Source: Castor canadensis
Taxonomy: Eukaryota > Chordata > Mammalia > Rodentia > Castoridae
Direction of reading: 5' to 3'
Assembly (NCBI RefSeq): GCF_047511655.1
Contig: NC_133391.1
Span: 129,674,906 to 129,738,905 of the forward strand
DNA length: 64,000 nt
Both the position numbers and the translations under genes were made by a program. The notes beneath the pieces were generated by a model. The model made no database searches, was not told the origin of the DNA, and was given only the letters and a program-made list of their open reading frames with translations. Of the stretch, positions 37,201 through 49,079 are shown one piece after another (position 1 is the first letter of the stretch; the number at the start of each line of letters is the position of its first letter).

Positions 37201-38082
37201 GTGTTACAAGGGGCAAGTCATTAAGGAAATAGGGGATCACAAGCCTTGGAATTCTATAGCTACTCATATCCTTAGTTAAAATTCTTGTTGCATAATTTGC
37301 AATTAGTAGATATCTCTCCTTGTGTGTTCAGTGCTCTCAAATATTCACAGAGTTGGGTAGAATCAATGAAAAGACCAGTCCTGGGGTGGGGTATTTGCTT
37401 ATTTAAATATGTAAATCAAGATTATCATTTAAATTTAGTCCCAGTCAAGTTAATGTTAATGATTTAGGAAAGTTGGAAGGACTTCAAAAACAGTATTTCA
37501 ACTTCTTCATCGTGAATCCTTTTCTCAATTATTAATGACTGAAAAGTAGATACATTCCTTAATAGTAAATTTCCTAGGCCTGTGACAGTGTCCCTAATCA
37601 AGAGCAAATTTTCATTTGTTTTACAGTTAAGTAAACCAAATTAAGTCTCCTGACATCTTTCCCTTGCTCACACACTTATACAGTCAATTCCTTGGTCATC
37701 ATCTATATGAGTGAATAGCATAATTTGAATCCGTTGTAAAATGGTTAGTTGTAGTGAATTATATAATAGTCTGAGGTTCCAGCAGTAGCTTAATTGAAAG
37801 AAATTTGAAAGAAAAAATAAAGAGCCTCAAACACAAATAACAAGTCACATGCAAGTACCAGATGTTTATAGATGGGTAGTCCTTACAAATATAAGATCAC
37901 ATATGTGCCACATAGTAACACAGGAAATCTCCCAAGATTTGAATGCATGTATGGGCCATAGACATCAAAGACTTCCTTCAAATAATTATCAGGCAGTATA
38001 AGTAAAGGATAATAGACCATTTATAAATGCTGTTTCTTGGCAACTAGAGCCCCCAGGTGTTGCCTCTGTGGATGGGGTGCCA
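31300..38082 (-). other. RAB3C: RAB3C 3' UTR (extent unknown) and downstream flank, repeat-free
   Basis: The sequence below the RAB3C stop must begin with its 3' untranslated region. I cannot fix the polyadenylation site. Several AATAAA hexamers occur on the minus strand, seen as TTTATT at about 36758-36763, 35933, 35506-35511 and 34686. None is backed by an unmistakable downstream element. No LINE, SINE, LTR or DNA transposon was recognised across the interval, unlike the dense repeats on either side. That would fit a long UTR or constrained regulatory DNA, but this is inference. Confidence 0.4.
36728..36757 (-). promoter_or_regulatory. Hairpin next to an AATAAA hexamer in the RAB3C 3' region
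   Basis: CCCACCAGG and CCTGGTGGG form a perfect 9-bp stem (10 with one further T-A pair) around a 10-nt loop. On the minus strand the stem lies directly 3' of an AATAAA (plus-strand TTTATT just above 36757). This is a candidate polyadenylation or UTR structure 1.3 kb below the RAB3C stop. The hairpin is seen directly; its role is not shown. Confidence 0.3.
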
Positions 38083-38270
38083 TTAACAGCCACAGTTGGG
38101 CTGTTGTGGAGGAGGGGTTTCCTTGAGTCTTGTACTCTGCTTAGCGGCAGTGATGGCTGGGTCGGTCTCCAAGCTCTCTGACATTTTGTCACAGATGATA
38201 TCCACAAGGCGCTCAAATGTTTGCTTGACATTAATGTTATCCTTGGCACTTGTTTCAAAAAACTCAAACC
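38083..38270 (-). CDS. RAB3C: RAB3C terminal coding exon 5
   Basis: This exon encodes the last 61 residues of RAB3C and a TAA stop (38083-38085). It begins in phase with exon 4 after a CAG acceptor behind a pyrimidine-rich tract. It holds [11 protein letters not shown], where SAK is the G5 guanine-binding motif. Next comes the final helix ([17 protein letters not shown]), then the paralog-specific tail containing [17 protein letters not shown], and it ends Cys-Gly-Cys. A CXC end is the known double geranylgeranylation site of RAB3 proteins, which anchors them to synaptic vesicles. The tail distinguishes RAB3C from the other RAB3 paralogs as I remember them. With exon 4 it gives 103 residues, consistent with a protein of about 227. 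Both exons are intact, so the gene looks functional. Confidence 0.97.
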
Positions 38271-40729
38271 CTGGAAGAAACACACAGAAACACAGCTAGG
38301 TCATTTGCCACTTCTGAAATTACATGAGATTTGGTAATAGTTTTGAATGGGTGAGGTAATGGTTGGGGCAGCAGTGGGTGATGGGTTTGATTTGGGGAAG
38401 GGATGACAGGTGGGCAAGAAGTATCATTTGAGCAAATGCTGCCATCTTGCTACCTACTATCCATGAACTAAAGAGTTGAAAAAGTATAATTGGTGATACA
38501 CACTTTATTTGTATCTATTGATTAATTTGATACCAGTATAGCTGAGTAGATTAAAAAAATATTACTTTGTAAGAGTTAGTATGGCAACAATAACACTCCT
38601 CATCACCAAGCCTGTATCTTTCTTGTCTCTTTCTTCTACCTTTCAGCCACCATTTTGGCCTCTTGCCAACTTTTGAAATTGGCATTATTTGACATTTCAT
38701 TCGATTTTCATTTCTACATTATACCAAAGTTATTAATCTTCATTTTTATCAACCTGAGGTTTAGAAAGAATCACGTGCAATTTCTTCTGAAAAGGGGACT
38801 ACCAATTCTGATAATCCAGCTCTAATGTTTTCCCTGTCTGTCCTACTGCTGTCCAGTGATGTGTTTGAGGATGGCTTGCTTCCAGTAAATTTTTAGCATC
38901 TAATAGGACGCAAGGTGGCACTAAAGAGTCATGGGCTTTACCTTAAGCCTGCTTCCCACCTCCTTTAAGAGATTTTTGATTAGTGTCAGTCTGACAGCTC
39001 TCCAGGGCTAGTACACCACTGCATTCATCTACTGGGTGCTTATTTTTCCATACCTTGTGTATTCTATTGACAGAAATGTTTTAAAACCAGTAACTGGGAA
39101 AGGACACTTAATAAATTTCAATTGAGCAGGCAAAATTGCAAGAAGTTACAAAATTCAGGGACAATTTCACACCTTCCCTGATGTACCTGGGTAGGAGCAG
39201 CCTTACTATGCTGTTTTATACACAATCTTTTCATTCTATTGTTTGCATTCACATTCCACTGGCTGAGCTTGCCAGTCAGTTGCCATGACAACTTCCCCAC
39301 TAGGCCAGCCAGAGATTGCTCTGGTCCATTCAGGGGATGTTGATTTAGGATGTGTTGGGCTGAACACAGAAAAGCATCTCTAATCCATTTTGAATTTTAC
39401 ACCCTATAAATCCTTCTGGTTACATCTGGCCCTATCTCAGAGGAGCCACATGGATTCAAAATGATTAAATCAGCCAATTTCATTCTAGCTTATGGAACCA
39501 AAGGAGAAACAACTAATACTTTGCATCCATGTCAAAATCCCTCAGATAACTCACAAATACTTATTTTCTTAAATAGTATTAAATAAAAATAATCCTCATG
39601 AATTAAAATTTCTAATTTATTAATGATATTATTTGGTCAGATGACTAAAGTTGAGTCTGAATTTCACTAGCTACTCTATTGTTAAAATTCAAGTGAATAT
39701 TTTGACCAAAAAATATCAGTAAAGCTCAGTTCTGTAAAATAGAGATGGATATTTCAAACTGTCTTTGGCTTTTATTTCTCTGGAAAATGATTATGTCATT
39801 TTCTTGTAGTCTGAATTTCTTTATCTACAGATTAGGCCATCTGGTGTCAACAGATGTTTGTTTCTAGTGTTTGTATGGTTCATAGAGCTAAACCATTCTT
39901 TTCAGCATCTGCATCCAGGTTTGGAGGAAGCAAGTATGGATCTAAGCAATATTCTTGTTGCTTAGATATTGGAATGATCTGAATCCTATTTGCTCAGGTA
40001 TCACTACCAGTTTCCCAGTATTGATGGGAGGTACTTTCTGTCACAAGATTTCAAAAACCCACTGAAGAAGCCAAGGTCCTTGGATGAGACTATGAAAAAC
40101 AAATACCAGAATTTGGTACATATTTCCTGTTTTCATGTTCAATTCCCCAACCTCTTCTGCTAACACTTCTTTTATTTATTAGTATGTTTGGGAAGGCACT
40201 AAACTTGAAGGGTATTGTAAAGGATTGCATCATTGTTGAAAAATAGTGATCCACACAAGCTCTTGTCAAATGTGACTTCTTTAATCTCTGCACTGAGTCA
40301 CTCTATGATACTGGTGTAAACTTCAGGTCAAAATAATCCTCTATCACAACAGCCTAAATGCTGTTGTGAGAAGCTCTTGGCTTCTCCACTTTAACTTGGA
40401 AACCTAAGAGTACATGACTGTTCAGAAGACTGTCCTGGGAAAAAAGTCACCATGTTATAACAGCCCTTATTTCCCCAGCATGGCTGAGAAGGGGATCATA
40501 ATATGGTGAGTCTGGGGGAATATCAGTCAAAACACAACAGCCCCACTGTCAATACTTCCTAGGTTTGAGAACATGAGCAAGTTACACTTTTAATCTCTAC
40601 TTTCATTATTTTTGACATTTACTTTTACCTATTTTATAGGAATATCGTAAGTCTCAAATGAGAAGATACGGCTAAAAGTGCCAAACTAGAAAGGGTTGTG
40701 ATAACAACTGTGTAAGTAATAATAAACTA
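38271..40729. other. Intronic, repeat-free
   Basis: This is the exon-5-proximal part of intron 4. No interspersed repeat is recognised. It forms the right side of the repeat-poor zone around exon 5. Confidence 0.5.
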
Positions 40730-40915
40730 CCATTTATTGAGTGATTGCTATATTATAGGTACTAGCTAAATCACTTTATACATTTTAACTCATTTTACTC
40801 ATCACTTTCTCCAAATTTACTGGTAAGGAAATGGAGACACAAAATGGCTGGGTGATCTGTTCAAACATTTCCTTATTCAGCTGGTAAATGGCAAAGCTGG
40901 AATGTGAACTACTAA
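40730..40915 (-). mobile_element. MIR, antisense
   Basis: CATTTATTGAGTGATTGCTA begins the match and AAGGAAATGGAGACACAAAA holds the core. Further boxes match through TGGCAAAGCTGGAATGTGAA. Confidence 0.75.
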
Positions 40916-40994
40916 CCTAGATGTCCTGCAGAAGGGAGCTTCTGCTTTGCTCCAGTTAAACTATAAATTTTTTGTTAATTAATAATTACAATAT

Positions 40995-41208
40995 GGGAGA
41001 CAAGTGGGGTGGTGTATGCCTGCAATCCCAGCTACTTGGGAGGTGGAAGTAATAGGATCATGATCAGATGCTAGCCTGGGCAAAAGTATGAGAACTTATC
41101 TGAAAAATAAACTAAAGCAAAAAGGGCTGGGGGCATGGCTCAAACTGTAAAGCTGCTTCCCTAGCAAGCATGAGGCCCTGAGTTTAAATTCAGTGATGCC
41201 AAAAATAA
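40995..41208 (+). mobile_element. B1-ID composite SINE with 15-bp target duplication
   Basis: A B1 head (GCCTGCAATCCCAGCTACTT) is joined through an A-rich linker to an ID-like tail (CCTAGCAAGCATGAGGCCCTG). TAATAATTACAATAT occurs at 40980-40994 and again at 41209-41223, so the boundaries are exact. Confidence 0.9.
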
Positions 41209-41451
41209 TAATAATTACAATATATACAATGAACTTTCATCAATATATATAGTTAAAAAGTGATTAGCTCAAATTAATACTGTCAGTGAGCTAAAGGATA
41301 CAATCTTTCTTAGCAATTTTAAAGATTTTCTGATATCTTATACTGCTTAAGATTCATCAAGATGACCATTACAACATCTCTATACCAAATTACAGAATTA
41401 ACACAAAATTTTGGTAATTAGACTGCCAATAATATACATATATATATATAT

Positions 41452-41464
41452 AATGAAACATTCA
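41452..41464 (+). repeat. Left target-site duplication of the twin-primed L1
   Basis: AATGAAACATTCA precedes the inverted segment and matches 44179-44191 exactly. Confidence 0.9.
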
Positions 41465-44178
41465 GTTTGCCATTATTTTATTGAGGTTTTTGCATCGATG
41501 TTCATTAAGGAGATTGGCCTATAGTTCTCTTTTTTGGATGTGTCTTTGTCTGGTTAACTGAATCCAATGACGTATCAGAAAGACCATTCACTATGACCAA
41601 GTCAGCTTTATCCCAGGGATGCAGGGGTGGTTCAACATATGCAAATCTATAAATGTAATACAGCACCTTAATAGAAGCAAAGACAAAAACCACTTGATCA
41701 TCTCAATAAATGCAGAAAAAGCCTTTCATAAGATTCAACACCACTTCATGATAAAAGCTCTAAGAAAACTAGGAATAGAAGGAATGTACCTCAACATTAT
41801 AAAAGCTATATATGACAAACCTACAGCCAACATCATACTTAACCGAGAAAAACTGAAACCATTTTCCCTAAAATTGGGAATGAGACAAGGGTGCCCACTC
41901 TCCCTACTCTTCAACATAGTCCTGGAATTCCTAGCTAGAGCAATAAGGCAAGAAGAAGAAATAAAAAGAACACAAATAGGTACAGAAACTGTCAAAGTCT
42001 CCCTATTTGCAGACAACATGGTCCTATACCTCAAAGATCCAAAAAACTCTACCCTCAACACTCCTAAACACTATAAACAGCTTCAGCAATGTGGCAGGAT
42101 ACAAAATCAACTTACAAAAATCATTACACCAACAATGAAAAAATGGAGAAAGAATATATGAAAACAATTCCATTTACAATAGTCTCAAAAAAAAAATCAA
42201 ATATCTAGGAGTAAACCTAACAAAGGATGTGAACGACCTCTACAAGGAGAACTACAAATTTCTGAAGAAAGAGATCGAGGAAGACTACAGAAGGTGGAAA
42301 GATCTTCCGTGCTCATGGATTGGTAGAATCAAATGGCTATACTACCAAAAGCAATCTATATGTTCAACGTAATACCCACCAAAATCCCAAAGACATTCAT
42401 CACAGAGATTGAAAAATCTACCCTAAAGCTCATTTGGAAACACAAGAGCCTGTGAATAGCCAAGGCAATTCTCAGCAACACTGGAGGATCACAATATCTG
42501 ACTTCAAACTGTATTACAGAGCCATAGTAATAAAAACAGCATGGTACTGGCACAAAAACAAATATGAAGGCCATTGGAACAGAATAGAGGACCCAGATAT
42601 GAGTCTACACAGCTACACCCACCTTAGTTTTGACAAAGATGTCAAAACATATGATGGAGAAAAGACAGCCTCTTAAACAAATGTTGCTGGGAAAAGTGGT
42701 TATCTGCCTGCAGAAAACTGAAACTAGATTCATGTGTATCACCCTGAATTAGTATCAACTCAAAGTGGATTAAGGACCTTAATATCAGACCCCAAACTCT
42801 GAAATTAGTACAGGAAAGAGCAGGGAATACTCTGGAAGCAATAGGTATAGGCAAGGAATTCCTCAATAGAACTCCAGCAGACCAGCAACTAAGAGAAAAG
42901 ATGGACAAATGGGACTACATGAAAATAAAAAGCTTCTGCACAACAAAAGAAATGGTCTCTAAACTGAAGAAACAACCCACAGAGTGGGAAGAAACATTTG
43001 CCAGCTACACATCCAACAAAGGACTGATAACCAGAATATACAAGGAACTCAAAAAACTAAACTCTCCCAAAATCAATGAACCAATAAAGAAATGGGCAAC
43101 TGAACTAAACAGAACGTTTTCAAAAGAAGAAATCCAAATGGCCAAAAAACACATGAAAAAATGTTCATCGTTCCTAGGCATAAAGGAAATGCAAATCAAA
43201 ACCACACTAAGATTCCACCTCACTCCTGTGAGAATAGCTATCATCAAAAACACCACCAACAACAAATGTTGGCAAGGATGTGGGTAGAAAGGAACTCTCA
43301 TACACTGCTGGTGGGAATGTAGGCTAGTATAACCACTTTGGAAAACAGTATGGAGGCTTCTTAAAAAACTAAACATAGATCTGCCATGTGATCCAGCAAT
43401 ACGACTCCTAGGGATATACCCAAAGGAATGCGACACAGGTTACTCCAGAGGCACCTGCACACTGATGTTTACTGCAGCACTATTCACAATAGCCAAGTTA
43501 TGGAAACAGTCAAGATGCCCCACTACCGATGAATGGATTAAGAAAATGTGGTATTTATACACAATGGAATTTTACTCAGCCATAAAGAAGAATGAAATTT
43601 TGTCATTCACAAGGAAATGGATGGAACTGGAGAACATCATCTTAAGTGAAGTTAGCCTGGCTCGGAAGGCCAAAAATCACATGTTCTCCCTCATATGTGG
43701 ATTATAGACCTAAAGCAAATGCAGTAATATTATTGGACATGGGCCACACGCTAAGAGGAGAACGTGTATAGGAGGAATAGGGAAAGGTAGGAAATCCAAA
43801 ACTTGAAAATGTTTGATGTGTCCACTGTAGAAGAGAGAATAAAGGAATCCTAAACTGACAGAGGCCACTATGGGAAAGTGACCAGGAAGTAGTGAAGAGG
43901 TCTGGTAGAGATGAATCAATTCGGGTTATAATATATATGTGCATGGAAGCAACACTAGGAATCTCTTTGTATAGTTATCTTTATCTCAAAAGATATTGCT
44001 TATGTGTTCTCTTCAACAAAATTAAAGAGGGCAGAACAGGTTCTGCCTGGAAGTGAGGGGGTTGGGGGGAAGAAGAAGAGGGTGGGGAAGGGGGGGAGAG
44101 AGGCCCAAACAATGTATGCACATATGAATAAGTGAATAAACAATACAAAAAATGAAAAATTGTATAATTGATACAAAA
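41465..44178 (+). mobile_element. 5'-truncated, 5'-inverted (twin-primed) L1
   Basis: This 2.7 kb L1 insertion in RAB3C intron 4 is related to the full-length copy at 9865. Its first ~91 nt (41465-41555) are L1 ORF2 sequence in reverse orientation, matching 14037-14127 of the other copy. From about 41556 it reads forward, starting exactly where the inverted piece ends (about 14125-14128). This layout is the signature of twin priming. The forward part covers reverse transcriptase to the end of ORF2 (stop at 43704-43706), then a 3' UTR with a G-rich tract (44056-44100) and an A-rich tail. A 13-bp duplication flanks the insertion. Confidence 0.92.
41583..43706 (+). pseudogene. L1 ORF2 3' portion, frameshifted
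   Basis: The first open segment (41619-42161) shows reverse-transcriptase blocks [27 protein letters not shown] and [10 protein letters not shown]. The catalytic motif reads FADN (42006-42017) instead of FADD. Later segments give the C-terminal zone (42901-43287) and the last 80 residues (43465-43704), ending SLICGL. Frames change several times. The copy lacks the endonuclease and the RT start, so it could not have been autonomous even when new. Confidence 0.88.
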
Positions 44179-44191
44179 AATGAAACATTCA
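44179..44191 (+). repeat. Right target-site duplication of the twin-primed L1
   Basis: AATGAAACATTCA follows the A-rich tail and matches 41452-41464 exactly. Confidence 0.9.
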
Positions 44192-44589
44192 AAAATATCT
44201 TAGATGAAAATTACAAACATTAGTATTTTACTGTTTAGTTGTTTAAATTCAAGGCAAAGAAGAGTTTACTGTGCAGTTCATTGATTCTCTGTCTAGGTGA
44301 ATCAATGTCTTTTTCATGCACCTATGTGTGAAGCCACTCATTTATCTATGTTCATGAGTGTTCAAAGCTCACGGCCTAATTCATAACCACAAATCTAACC
44401 ACTATAGACTTTATTCTTATTTAATTCACTGAATTTTATAGCTATTACCTCCTGCTGTCTCTGTACTTTAGTGTTAACTATAACAACGTAAGTTTTTTCT
44501 CAGAAATCTTTACCTTCCTATCCTTATACATCAACATCAGTGGGAAACCACATGTCAGTCTGTACTTCAGAGACACAGTCATATAACTT

Positions 44590-44695
44590 TGAAGATTGCT
44601 TCCAATTTACTGGGCAGAAAAGTGTGCTTCATAAAGATCAAATAAGTAGCCCAAGGTTACACAGCAAGCCTACTGTCAATCCTGACAAAAATCTC
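44590..44695 (-). mobile_element. MIR-like fragment, antisense
   Basis: AAGTAGCCCAAGGTTACACA is the recognisable box; the remainder is weak. Confidence 0.45.
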
Positions 44696-45244
44696 TTGAT
44701 AAGTAGGTCACCAATAAAGCTTCCAGCCTTGGACACCTGTCCTTCAGACTACATCATCTGCTGTTAATAATTTCAGCACATATATGTCTTCATCAACTAA
44801 TCAGTGAACACTTTCAATGAGCCATAGAAACTCTGACCATCCTTTCTCATTCCTGTCTTGTCGGTACCATTCGCATTCTTTTCTGGCAGACGCAGCACTG
44901 CTCCCAAGTTGAATAAGCATTGCATGTGGTGCAGTACATCATTGTTTTAGGTTTTCTCATGCCTCATCCTGAATGGATCACTTTGGCCCTTTCCAAAGGC
45001 CATTACAGGCATGCCCAGACATGCCCTGTATATGACTTCTTGGTGTTAGGGAACAGACAGAACCTTGAAAACAGTTTGCTTGGAAAAATGCATGAGCTAT
45101 GCTGAGAAAAGAAGGGAAGAAGCACAAAGTCAACTTAGTTCCTCCCTTTTTGAAGCGCATATCATTGAAGAAGGCAGCAAAAAGGGAGTATAGATCAGAT
45201 TTCACTTGAGGGCCCAAGTGGCGTGATCTTATATCCTGACTTCA

Positions 45245-45385
45245 TAGATTGGAGGCCCACCTGCCTTAGAACCACCTGAAATGTGTAAAAGTTTCCAAAT
45301 TCCACCCCAAATGTCCTAAGGTGGAATACACATTTTATCAGGCTGCTTGGGTCTCTTATGCATCTGAAGGGTTAAGACTCACTCT
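45245..45385 (+). mobile_element. hAT-Charlie (MER20-like) fragment
   Basis: AGAACCACCTGAAATGTGTA, TTCCACCCCAAATGTCC and TAAGACTCACTCTT are degenerate MER20-like blocks. Confidence 0.4.
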
Positions 45386-45394
45386 TCTCTGTGC

Positions 45395-45850
45395 GCCCAT
45401 GTCCGTAGCAGAATGACTGACAATAGCCAAAGGGTAGAACTAAGCCGAGTGCCCACTGACCAATGAATGGACAAACTGTGGTCTATAGATATGATGGATT
45501 TTTATTCACCTTTAAAAGGAAGGAAATTTTGATCATGCTATGATAAAGATGAACCTTGAAGATGTTATATTAGGTGAAATAAGTCAGTCATAAAAAAAAT
45601 ATGGTTGCACTTATAGAAGGTAACCAGAGTAAGTCAAATTCACAGCAACATAAAAAATAATGGCAGTTGCCAGAGTCTGGGGGAAGGGGAAAGAGTGACT
45701 TATTTAGTAGGTATAGAGTTTCAGTTTTGCAAGATGAAAAGAGCTTTAGAGATTGACTGCACTACTGTCTGCATGTACTTATACCACTGGGCTATACACT
45801 TGAAAATGGTTAAGAAGATAAATTTCAGGTTACATCTCTTTTTTTACAAA
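45395..45850 (+). mobile_element. Old L1 (L1M) 3' end, sense
   Basis: ACCAATGAATGGACAAACTG, GGTGAAATAAGTCAGTCA, TTGCCAGAGTCTGGGGG and ATAGAGTTTCAGTTTTGCAA are consecutive landmarks of L1MA/L1MB 3' ends. A GA microsatellite follows. Confidence 0.85.
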
Positions 45851-45851
45851 A

Positions 45852-45857
45852 AGAGAC

Positions 45858-45890
<33 letters not shown>
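45852..45890. repeat. (GA)n microsatellite between two L1M ends
   Basis: About 39 bp of GA repeats with a few interruptions. Confidence 0.95.
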
Positions 45891-45894
45891 CTCA

Positions 45895-46545
45895 CTATCT
45901 ACACATATTGCTGGAGAAAACTTAAAATGATGAAGACTCTTTGGAAAGTAGTCTGGCAGTTCCCCAAATGGTAGAATTAGTAATTGATCCAAAAATTCTA
46001 CTCCTAGATACAAACCAAGAGAAATGAACACATAGGCTCACGTAAAGCTTTGTACACTGATGTTTATGGCAACATTAGTCACAATATCCTCTAAATTAGG
46101 AATAGTCCAAATACCCACTAACTGATGAATGGATAAATAGAATGTGGTATAACTCTATAAAGTGATATTAATAAACCATGAAAAATAATGAAGTACTAAT
46201 ACATTGTGCAACACAGAGGAACCTTAGAAAGACTATGCTAAGTAAAAGAAGCAAGGTATTAAGGAACACGCATTATATAATTTCTTTTTAATGAAATGTT
46301 CAGAATAAGTAAATCTACAGAGACAGGAACTAGATTACTGGTTACGTAGGGCTGGGGTCGGGAATAAGAGGAAATGGGGAGTAAATGCTAGTGGGCATAA
46401 GGCTCCTTTCTGAAGTGATGAAAATATTCAAAAATGTGATATGATGAAGATTGTATAGCTCTGTGACTAGAGTAAAAGCCACTGAATTCATTTTAAATGA
46501 GTGAATTTGTAGAGTATATAAATTATATAATAATAAAGCTCTTAT
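45895..46545 (+). mobile_element. Second old L1 (L1M) 3' end, sense
   Basis: After the GA repeat another L1M 3' section begins: CTGATGAATGGATAAATAGA, TATGCTAAGTAAAAGAAGC, then ACTGGTTACGTAGGGCTGGG. The order of landmarks restarts, so it is a separate copy or a duplication of the preceding one. Confidence 0.75.
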
Positions 46546-47473
46546 ATACAGTTACTTAAAGTGAACCATTATCCTAAATAAATGGGAATAATAATAAACT
46601 GTCATCAGAGATCTCTCCAGAAGGAAATCCCATGCCTTACTGACGAAACCATTCCAGTGACTGGCAGAATTCTCTGTTAAAAAGTGTTTACCCAACCTAA
46701 TGCAAACCCTTCTATAGGTGTTTAAGTACAACCCTTTCTGCTCTGCTCTCAGTGGAAATGAGAGAGCAACTGATTCCCTGGAAGGGCATTCTAGGTCATG
46801 CTGGTGAACATAAAGGGCCCCAACTCCATGCCACATGACTGGTGGCATAGGCCTGCATTGCTGGCACTGCTCTGTACGCTTTACTCCTTGAAGGCCCTTT
46901 GGAGAAGCCAGGCACCTTTTCACGCTGATGCCCACAGGGCAGTAAGCAGGCCTTTAGGCCAACAGCATGCTGCTCACTGAGGTGGCAGGCTCCAGGCTGT
47001 CACTCTGGCATTTGAAGAGTACTGAAATGTCACAGCACCCCACAGAGACTCCTTTCCACTTGTGATTGCAATGTTAGCAGTAATAATCACAATTCCAACA
47101 GGAAGCATCTCTTTTTCCAGTGCATTCATTAAAGCAATCTTATAGGTGACCCTAGATTCATTCCCATGCATTAATAGATATACTATACTGTAAAGTGCTG
47201 TCTAGTTTCATAAGATTTTCTGCAGGATTATTGTTCCCTTTTTACCCTAGGAAGGTCCTGAACACCATTTTGGGCTCTCTAATCTTTTAAAATTTTATGT
47301 TGCAAGAAAAATCAAAATTACTATTTTTTTCCTGGAAAATACTTAGTAAAATCACAGTGCAATAAGTCCTTTCATTCCTAATTGTTAAAAGTCTATGTTT
47401 TTAAGTTCCTTTTCCTAAACTCCCAAATATGATCTTCTATGTCCTGATTCTAGATTCCATGTCTTGTCCTTCT

Positions 47474-47585
47474 TTTATTTATTTTTATTTTATCATTTTT
47501 ACATTTATTCACACGTGTATATATTGTTTGGGCCATCCATCCCATCCCCTTCCAGGCCGAACCTGTTCCGCCCTCTTGTTCTACA
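47474..47585 (-). mobile_element. Young-type L1 3' tip, antisense
   Basis: GTATATATTGTTTGGGCC is the reverse of the GGCCCAAACAATGTATG tail seen in the twin-primed L1 (about 44102). Only the last ~110 nt of the 3' UTR are present. Confidence 0.75.
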
Positions 47586-48989
47586 ATTTGTCCTTCCATT
47601 TCTGTGGAACTGGATGAACCAAGTTGCAAGGAAAGGTCATTGTGCTGCCTGATGGGTGACAGTTGGGTCAGAAGAAAGGACTGCTAAGCAGCAGGAAAAT
47701 CACATATTAACTTGTTCCATGTTGGGCCCCAGCCTGGAGACAGACTTTAGGAGGAGGATTGGGAAGGTTTTGACCCACTTGCTTGAAGAAGTGCCAAAGA
47801 AAACAGGCTGAAGGTGCAGAATGACCAGGAACTCAGCCAAAGGTGAGTGTTGCTTAAAAAAAAAAAAAGAAAAATCAAAGCTTTCAGTTCCTAAGTCCTT
47901 GTCTTTCGCCAGGCAAGGACAGATGGCAGGATTCTGAAACTATGCAAGGGTCATTCTGTGGCTTTGACAAATACCAGTCCACAGAGAGTTTTCTTCCAGT
48001 CCTTCCAGACTTGAGCTAACTCCCTTTGTTTCTGGCAAAGGCTCGGATACAGCACAGCAGAGGAAGTAGCTGTCCGAGTGTCAGACAAGGCTGTACATTA
48101 TGGTTCCTTATTTTCAGTTGAACAAATTCAAGCTCCACAGCCTGGCAGTCTCCACCATTACAGACTTCTTCCAACCCAACCTCTTCCCAGACCTCTACTC
48201 TCACACCCAACCTTCCACTTCCACCAGGCTCATGTCCCTTCTCTGTCTGGTGGATAGACTCAAAGCAACCCCACTGCAGCTCCATCCATGTGAATCTCAA
48301 CTTGAAGCACATATCCACATCCTTTCCCTTTTCTCAATCTGGCCTATCCTTCTAGACAGAGTTTGCTGCCTTTTGTAGCTTGCATTTAATCTTTGACCAA
48401 CCTTAAAAAAAAAAAAGTCAAGATTTCCCCCATACATTTTCAGATTTCTGGTGTATTTTTAAACCTTGGAATCTTCAATGTAATGAGCCTGTGAAAGGCA
48501 TGCCTTGGCATTTATGGCTAGCACACTCAAGATGGGTTATCTCTCCAACTGACCACAGTCCCTGTCACTCCTGCTGTCTTTTTGACATGAAACCCAGGTT
48601 GGAATTGTCGGTTCCCTTTGCACTTGTGTTTCTTGGCATCTGTGTCTATTAACGGGGGGGGAAATGGAAGTTACACAGAGAAGGGATTCTTGTTTCAAGA
48701 GAAAGGGGAAAGCATTCCGTTACTTTTGTGACATTTTTCTATGTATTTAATCTGCAAACAAATCATGTTTGGATTTTAGACCAGGCTATTGTATTCAATT
48801 AACTTATCTACATCCCTTGTAGATATTTGAGTTTGAAGCCTTCCACATATAGCTGACTTCGTTACAACTCTAAGGTCTTGCCTGAATGGCCCTAGCCCTC
48901 CCTGGGCATTACCTACTCCCTAGAAATACTTTTCTATCATGTATTTGGAACTTTGTTGCTGTTTTATACTAGGTATAAAATTCAACATT

Positions 48990-49078
48990 TAGCATTTCTT
49001 TTTTTAGCACTGGGGTTTGAACTCACAGTCTCAGTCTTGCTAGGCAGGCACTCTTACCACTTGAGCCACTATGTCAGG
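48990..49078 (-). mobile_element. ID-like SINE
   Basis: This antisense element has a short T run, then CACTGGGGTTTGAACTCAC and CTTGCTAGGCAGGCACTC ... ACTTGAGCCAC. An old L1 fragment follows directly. Confidence 0.8.
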
Positions 49079-49079
49079 C

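Noticed and set aside
38096-38299. A plus-strand reading frame opposite RAB3C exon 5
   Set aside because: It is a shadow of the real exon on the minus strand, with no independent signal.
48116-48378. A 92-codon plus-strand frame with many Pro, Thr and Leu
   Set aside because: No start context, splice signals or family motif were recognised; composition fits chance in pyrimidine-rich DNA.
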